Shown: piece after piece, positions 58,526 through 64,000 of the stretch
Numbering within the stretch: the first letter of the stretch is position 1
Layout: each line of letters begins with the position of its first letter
DNA from: Catonia carolina
Taxonomy: Eukaryota; Arthropoda; Insecta; Hemiptera; Achilidae
Direction: 5' to 3'
Length of the DNA: 64,000 bases
NCBI GenBank assembly: GCA_035578175.1
Contig: JAQMRL010000006.1
Coordinates: 25,500,393 to 25,564,392 of the forward strand
Translations under genes and position numbers: made by a program
The notes under the pieces: model-generated
What the model was told of the DNA's origin: nothing
Database searches by the model: none
What the model saw: only the letters and a program-made list of their open reading frames with translations

Positions 58526-59563
58526 AAACTTACATGTTATGAAATTAAATATTTTGACGAAGTGTAGCAAAGGGTTAATGACAGTGCTACAAACAACCAG
58601 TATTTGAAAAAGGTTGGAGGCAACAATTATTATAATTATAACCATTGTTGTTAAGGTAAACTGCGAAGTTAAAACTTATGTATCACGGTAATTTTATTTA
58701 AACAAAGCATGCAAATCACCTATGACTCCTACCCTAGGGGTCCTTGGTTTGATTCTGGTCACATCTGAATTTTTTTCATCTATCGCCCAATTATTGTGTG
58801 TAATGGTTGTATTTATTTTTTCATCATCTGTGTCAGGAGTAATTGAAAAACAACAGTCAGATGTAAAAACCCCCGCTAAAAAAATTATACTATCACAAAA
58901 ATATTTTCGTGCTGAAAAAGGTCATAAACACTAACAGCCTAACAGAAACAATTTTGAAAATAATTTTTGTTGTCTTCAACATTCACTTTTAATGGTTTAT
59001 ATTTTCTTTAATTAAACAACCTTTAAGATAAAAGCCTAAAAATATGTCTCCTTGTGTTGTTCAGAATTTTACTTACCCTAAAACGAAGTCCATCCTTTAT
59101 GTTTTTAATAAGCGGAGTTGTACTGTAATATATTATTATTTAGATTGTGTTATAATGTAATAATAAATAAAGGAATGAATTTACTCTTAATTTTTTATAT
59201 TATACAATATTTATTTTTATTTTTTTTACAGATAAAATAAAGTAAGAGAACTAAACAAATATTTATTTATAGAGAACATTTATTTGTATATTCTTAAATT
59301 AAAAAGGGTTTTGTTGTTTTAGGAATTGGAAATAGGATCCCTGGCAGTTGTGCTAACCATGTTTAATGGTTGATGGTAAATGTGGAACATGGTGAAGCAT
59401 TTACAGGAAGTGTAAGTCTGAGTGGGCTGCAGTTGTCTGTGGGAAGGGAGTGGATATGCTATTATTGTTAGTCCAAAAATCTAGACCTGTATTGGTTTTC
59501 TTTTCTTACGAAATGTGCTGAATTTTATTTCAGAAGACACCTATAGTTTTTTTTTCATAAATT
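58526..59563. other. Spacer, nothing firm
   Basis: A GGTTTGATTCTGG motif at about 58745 could be a lone B box. The 58722-58934 frame has a hydrophobic start but no recognisable domain. Otherwise AT-rich. Confidence 0.3.
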
Positions 59564-60496
59564 AAAAAATCTGGTTGGAAACACTCACACAACTTTCTCT
59601 TGCCAATGCAAATAATTAACAATATAACATAACATTAGTAATAAAACATTAGAAATAAACAAAAAACTTACCTCAAAAAACATAATCTTATTTTAATCGT
59701 GAGTGAAAGACGCAAAATGAAAATCAACCTCAGTTCGGCTTAAAAATACGGAAAATCACTCTTTCACACTAAACTAGGCTCTGTAGAAAAAAATGCTTTA
59801 AATAAAAGTTGTAGATCTTTTTATTTTGTATAAAATTAACTATATATACTTTGGTCATAAAATGCATTCTAAGGCCGAACTCTTTAAAAAAAATCAATTT
59901 TTCACGTGTTTTCATGAGAAAAAACAAAAAATCGCTAATTACTGCTAAACTAAGCGTTATACAAAAAATATTTGAAGTAAAAGTTGTAGAATTTTAAATT
60001 CTCTACAACTTTTACTAAATAAACTTTTGCGCTAAATGCATATTAAAGCCGCAATCTTAAAAAAACAAATTTTTTTCGTGAAAACAGCCTCACCAAGAAT
60101 TTCAGCAAACATGACACCTACCCTATCTTGTAGGGAATAAAAAATTGAGTAAACTAGGCGATTTTTAAAAAAATCGTAGGACCAGTTTTTGAGAAAATCG
60201 CAAAAAAGTGAAAAATTATATGAATAAACTACTACTTGCGGTTGACCGATTTTGATGAAAATGTTCGTGTCGGGTCCGGTAGTGGTATGTAACTTAAGTT
60301 TTAAGTTACATACGATGTTCCATTCTTGAGATATTCTGTTCACAGACACACACGCATAGACCAATTGCTAAAAACATGTTTTTTGGGTTCAGGGGTCTGA
60401 AAATGTGTAGATCCGGTGAAAACTCGATTTCAAAAAATCGACATGAAAACGATACTTTCCTTCCTATATATTCATATACGCAAGAGAAAATAAAAA
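59564..60496 (-). repeat. Repeat family A, full-length copy (minus orientation)
   Basis: Both family ends, all blocks in order, and a short ACACACAC run at the expected place. The best copy for comparison with those at 1117, 9948 and 27313. Confidence 0.8.
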
Positions 60497-61159
60497 TTAC
60501 TTATAACTTTTTCTTGTTTAACCTTATATAATTTTGCCTTGAATATTTTTCCGATTTGTAGTAGTATTCTGGTTAGTTCACAGCAAACTTCATTCTACAC
60601 CTTCTGGTAACTGCTAAATATGAAAAATATAGAAACTAATGAACTATTAGCACAACCAAATAATATAATCTTCATTATTTGTACTATGATTAACTACTGT
60701 CCTTTATAAATCACAATATAAATGAATTTATTGTGTACCTTTTCTTTGGTTGCCCTTGTAGTGCAGTTGATCGTTAACCAACAAGCATTGTTTGGCTAAA
60801 CTCAGCCGGATACAGAACGTTTAAATTTAATTGAAAAATTATTTAATAAATCTAATTTACTACTGACAACTGTCACTATAAATAAAGAAAATGAAATGCC
60901 AGAGAGGACGAAATTGTATTTATTAAAAATATTATTGTCTAAATGAAAATTACACTTCATGAAAATTAATTTTTATGAATTTAAATTTTAAAAAAATATT
61001 TAAATATATTTGGTTTAGTTAGAAAATTAACACCTTACCACCAATGACAAAGAAATGATGCACAACTGTGCTGGTACCATAAAACATTTAACAGATTACC
61101 TTCAACACATGCAGTAGGTTCGGTACACAAATGCCTACAAATTTAAATTTTCATTTCCA

Positions 61160-61475
61160 AAACAATTTCTTTTTATGCCTAATGTATGTATGTTGCAATG
61201 TGTTCAATTCAGAACTATAAGTAACCCCATGACCCAATAAGATGAGGATGATGTGTGTGACGTTTAAATGAGGTGTAGTCTTGTACAGACCCAGGTCGAC
61301 CATTCCTGAGAGAGTATTGTTAATTGAACCCCAACCATCAAAGTACACCTGTAACCACTGTCTAGTATTCGAACTGTATAAAAGTAACTACCTTTACTAG
61401 GATTTGAACCAGGAACCTTAATCTCCAAAAATCAGCTGACTGGCAGCGACAACTTTACCTCTAGACCAACCCAGT
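61160..61475 (-). repeat. SINE family D, most complete copy
   Basis: Minus strand: tRNA-like head with GGTTGGTCTAGAGGTAAAG (A-box region) and TCCTGGTTCAAATCCTAG (B box), then a body of about 220 bp shared with 39422-40110 and in part with 11221-11460. The order head-body fits a tRNA-derived SINE. Confidence 0.6.
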
Positions 61476-61679
61476 GGGTACAATAAATTAAAATGAAAAA
61501 TTATTTTTTAAATTAACAAAAAAAAAGTTAATATTATCTAACAAATTTTACTTCAGATATGAGTAATTTTTGTTTTATAAAAATAGAATTTAGAAAAATA
61601 TATAACTAATTATTTAAACTGTAAATTTTGAATTTCATTTATTATTACATTAACATCTGTTTTCATTAATCAGCTGTTT

Positions 61680-61756
61680 TAATTGTCAGCAGGTAAAACT
61701 GACTGCTACACCCTTTAGTTTAAAAATCGGTGGAACCAACTTTTTCAGAGTAATAA
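61680..61756 (-). repeat. Penelope-like end with decayed hammerhead core
   Basis: Minus strand: CTCTGAAAAAGTTGGTTCCACCGA resembles the left arm of the fold-back at 18945 (CTGAAAA, GGTGGTCCCACC, GAAAC). Core bases are lost. The non-LTR tail at 61757 starts right against it. Confidence 0.4.
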
Positions 61757-64000
61757 TAATAATAATAATAATAATATGAACTTTATTTACAAAGACAACA
61801 GTTTAAATTTTTCAAATACGAGTACATTACAAATTTATACGCTTAAAAATTAAACTGTCCCAATTATAATAGCTTTCTAATTCATTAAGCTTGACCGAGG
61901 CCGTCAGCTGAGTTGAACGTCTACTTCTATTTTACTAAAATGTACAGGTAGATAAACAAAGTAAATAAATAAAGGGATTAACTGATAACATTTTACCTAA
62001 ATAATTACATTTTACAATTTTTAATAAAATTTAATTTCAACTTTAATTTTATTCACCAACTACAAAATAAAACCGCAAATATCTTACATGCATTAAACGC
62101 AATAAACTCTGCTATAACAAATTATTAAAAATTAATCTTTTTTTCTTTCTTTTCTTTAAATAAAAAATTAAAAAATTTCTATTAAAAAAAAGTACACAAT
62201 GTGGCTGCTTCTAAAAAAATAAAAATAAAAAACTACTTAAAAAAATATAAATATGGCTGCTACTAAAAAAAAACCATTTCTCATTCCCACACAAAAACAC
62301 ACACACGGTCATAAAACACACGCGTAAAGACACAGACCCTCACACACAGACACACACACACACACACACACATACACTGACAGGTACCTTCGGGCTTTTG
62401 AGAACTCACGCATACTTTTAAATACCCCTACCAATTAAATTCCCTAACCAAAAAATCCCTGTATTTTAACGCTGTTCGTACATAACCCACCAAACTCTTC
62501 CAATCTCTCCCATTCATGAACTCAGTCACCAAACCAACTTCCAATAGCCGCCTTCCAAACCATCTACGTCGTATGTCGGCTAGAATCGGACATCGCCCTA
62601 TAAAATGATAAATATCTTCCTTTTCTCCGGTATTACACGTCGAGCATCTGAAACTAGCCTCTTCTCTACCCGGTCCAAAGTTCAGCAGCAGTAAGGATCC
62701 CCTAACTCTAAAAATAATACTAACAAAATTTCTTTTGAAATCTTCCGCAAGGTACCCTCTTGCCCTCTCGTCCATACTTAACGTACCATATACAGAATGA
62801 AATTGGGCTTTATTGGCTCTTTCCACCATTTCGCGTGTATCTCATCTCTAATCTTCCCTATTAATTGCTCACCAGATACTTTCCACGATTCCGTCTCGCT
62901 CAACGAATCCCTCCACTCGACAGTATGAGCCCTACATAGATTTAGCCATTCCTTATACCACGTACACTTATTTTCAATTACCAGACGTGCCATTTTACCC
63001 GGTAGCCTGTGCTCCGGTAAGCCTAGTACCTTCAAAATATACTTAAGGTGAATACGCAACGTATGCAACCACATTACATCGACACCACTCTCCAAATATA
63101 CTATGTAATTTGGCGTATTTCTAGGCAATCCATACAGTTTGACAAAAAACCTATTGAAATTTTCCAGTTCATCCCGCTCCTGGAATCCCCATACCTGTGC
63201 GGCATAGCATAGAGTAGCCCTTGTCGTCGCGTTGTAAACCTGCCATTTCGTGGAGTTAGGTACTTCATCATTAATAATCAGATTTCTCCATAAACTATTA
63301 ATGCCATATTTCGCAATCGGAATTTTGTTTTTAAAATGTGCTCCCATTGAGAGCGAACTTGTAAAAATAACCCCAAGATATTTATATTCGTTAACTATTT
63401 CAATTAATTCTCCCCCATATTTCCACTTTTCTTTTTTGCCCAGTCTCCCTCCCTTCCTGAAAACGATTATTTTAGATTTTTCCATATTTAAAATTAAATT
63501 CCATCTACAACAAAAAGCCCATAACCTGTCTATCATCCTCTGTAAAACTATAATATCGTCTGCCAATATTACTACATCGTCCGCATATAATAACGCATTG
63601 ATCTTAAAACCTCTAATCTCCAGCCCGCCCCCAATCCAATCACATAGGTCGTTTATAAATAAAGAAAAAAGCAGTGGTGATAGTGGACACCCCTGCTTTA
63701 CCCCACTTACGACTTCAAATCTCCGGGTTAGGCCACCCTTGCACCACACTGCCGACTCAGTGTTTGAATAAAGGCCTTTTAAAACACTAATAAATTTATG
63801 CGATACACCTAACTCCGACAATTTGAAAAAAAGTGCATCCCTGTCCACACTATCAAAGGCTGCCTTAAAATCTACAAAAAATCCGTACGTTTTCTTTTTC
63901 CTAACCATTAAATTATACCTCACTATATTATACAAAACAAAAACATTATCCACTGTTGAGTACCCTCCTCGAAATCCCGCTTGATTTTCTTTAAGTATTC
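61757..64000 (-). mobile_element. Non-LTR retrotransposon with ATT-repeat tail, runs off the window
   Basis: Minus strand: reverse transcriptase frame, about 650 bp 3' UTR containing a TG/CA microsatellite (62346-62372), then a (TTA)n tail at 61757-61776. The 5' part lies beyond 64000. Clade unresolved; RT plus C-terminal zinc knuckle and triplet tail suggest the I/R1 side rather than RTE. Confidence 0.82.
62428..64000 (-). pseudogene. Reverse transcriptase of the right-edge non-LTR element, one frameshift
   Basis: From the window edge: NQAGFRGGYSTVDNVFVLYN, FFVDFKAAFDSVDRD (motif A), GVKQGCPLSPLLFSLFINDL (motif B), ALLYADDVVILAD (catalytic YADD), KYLGVIF, then a long thumb/C-terminal part. 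The frame ends at about 62778 but continues in another frame 62829-62428 with ERANKAQFHSVYGTLSMDER and a zinc knuckle CSTCNTGEKEDIYHFIGRCP. A single indel near 62820 explains the break, so the copy is young. The GTG at 63953 is internal, not a start. Confidence 0.85.

Noticed and set aside
63250..63771. 173-codon plus-strand frame
   Set aside because: Antisense shadow of the right-edge reverse transcriptase, which carries the YADD motif on the minus strand.

Overview
The window reads as AT-rich nuclear DNA of an insect, probably a hemipteran. The organism call is inference. It rests on multi-exon genes with GT-AG introns of 1-8 kb, mellifera-type mariner, Penelope-like, RTE-like and Helitron remnants, and the close match of two conserved animal proteins. 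Two protein-coding genes can be supported, both on the + strand. Nearly all other recognisable sequence is transposable elements and their remains, many nested in introns.

Gene 1 (116-24584, open at the left edge) is a SENP6/SENP7-type SUMO protease. Eleven exons join in frame into 798 residues. The catalytic His, Asp, Gln and Cys are all present, and the catalytic domain is split by a long acidic, Gln/Pro-rich insertion. Its largest intron (18891-23960) holds a Penelope-like fold-back, non-LTR fragments, and an RTE-like copy interrupted by a full-length mariner.

Gene 2 (30244-45993) is Naa30, the catalytic subunit of the NatC N-terminal acetyltransferase. Four exons encode 329 residues. The N-terminal half is low complexity and the C-terminal GNAT domain is intact, except that the first Gly of the acetyl-CoA loop is Lys. 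Its introns carry an RTE-like retrotransposon with a 9-bp target duplication, two copies of a hairpin-rich repeat (family B), a TA-flanked MITE, piggyBac-like MITEs and a deleted Penelope fold-back.

The right third (46-64 kb) has no recognisable host gene. It holds family B repeats, a palindromic Penelope fold-back with a well-formed hammerhead ribozyme on each arm nested in a PIF/Harbinger-like element, a catalytically deleted mariner, a 1-kb palindromic element, RT remnants, tRNA-derived SINE heads, and at the right edge a non-LTR reverse transcriptase running out of the window. Two abundant families (A, about 0.9-1 kb, ten copies; B, about 390 bp, five copies) could not be matched to a known class and are the best candidates for undescribed elements. 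No rRNA, functional tRNA, CRISPR or bacterial-type operon was seen.
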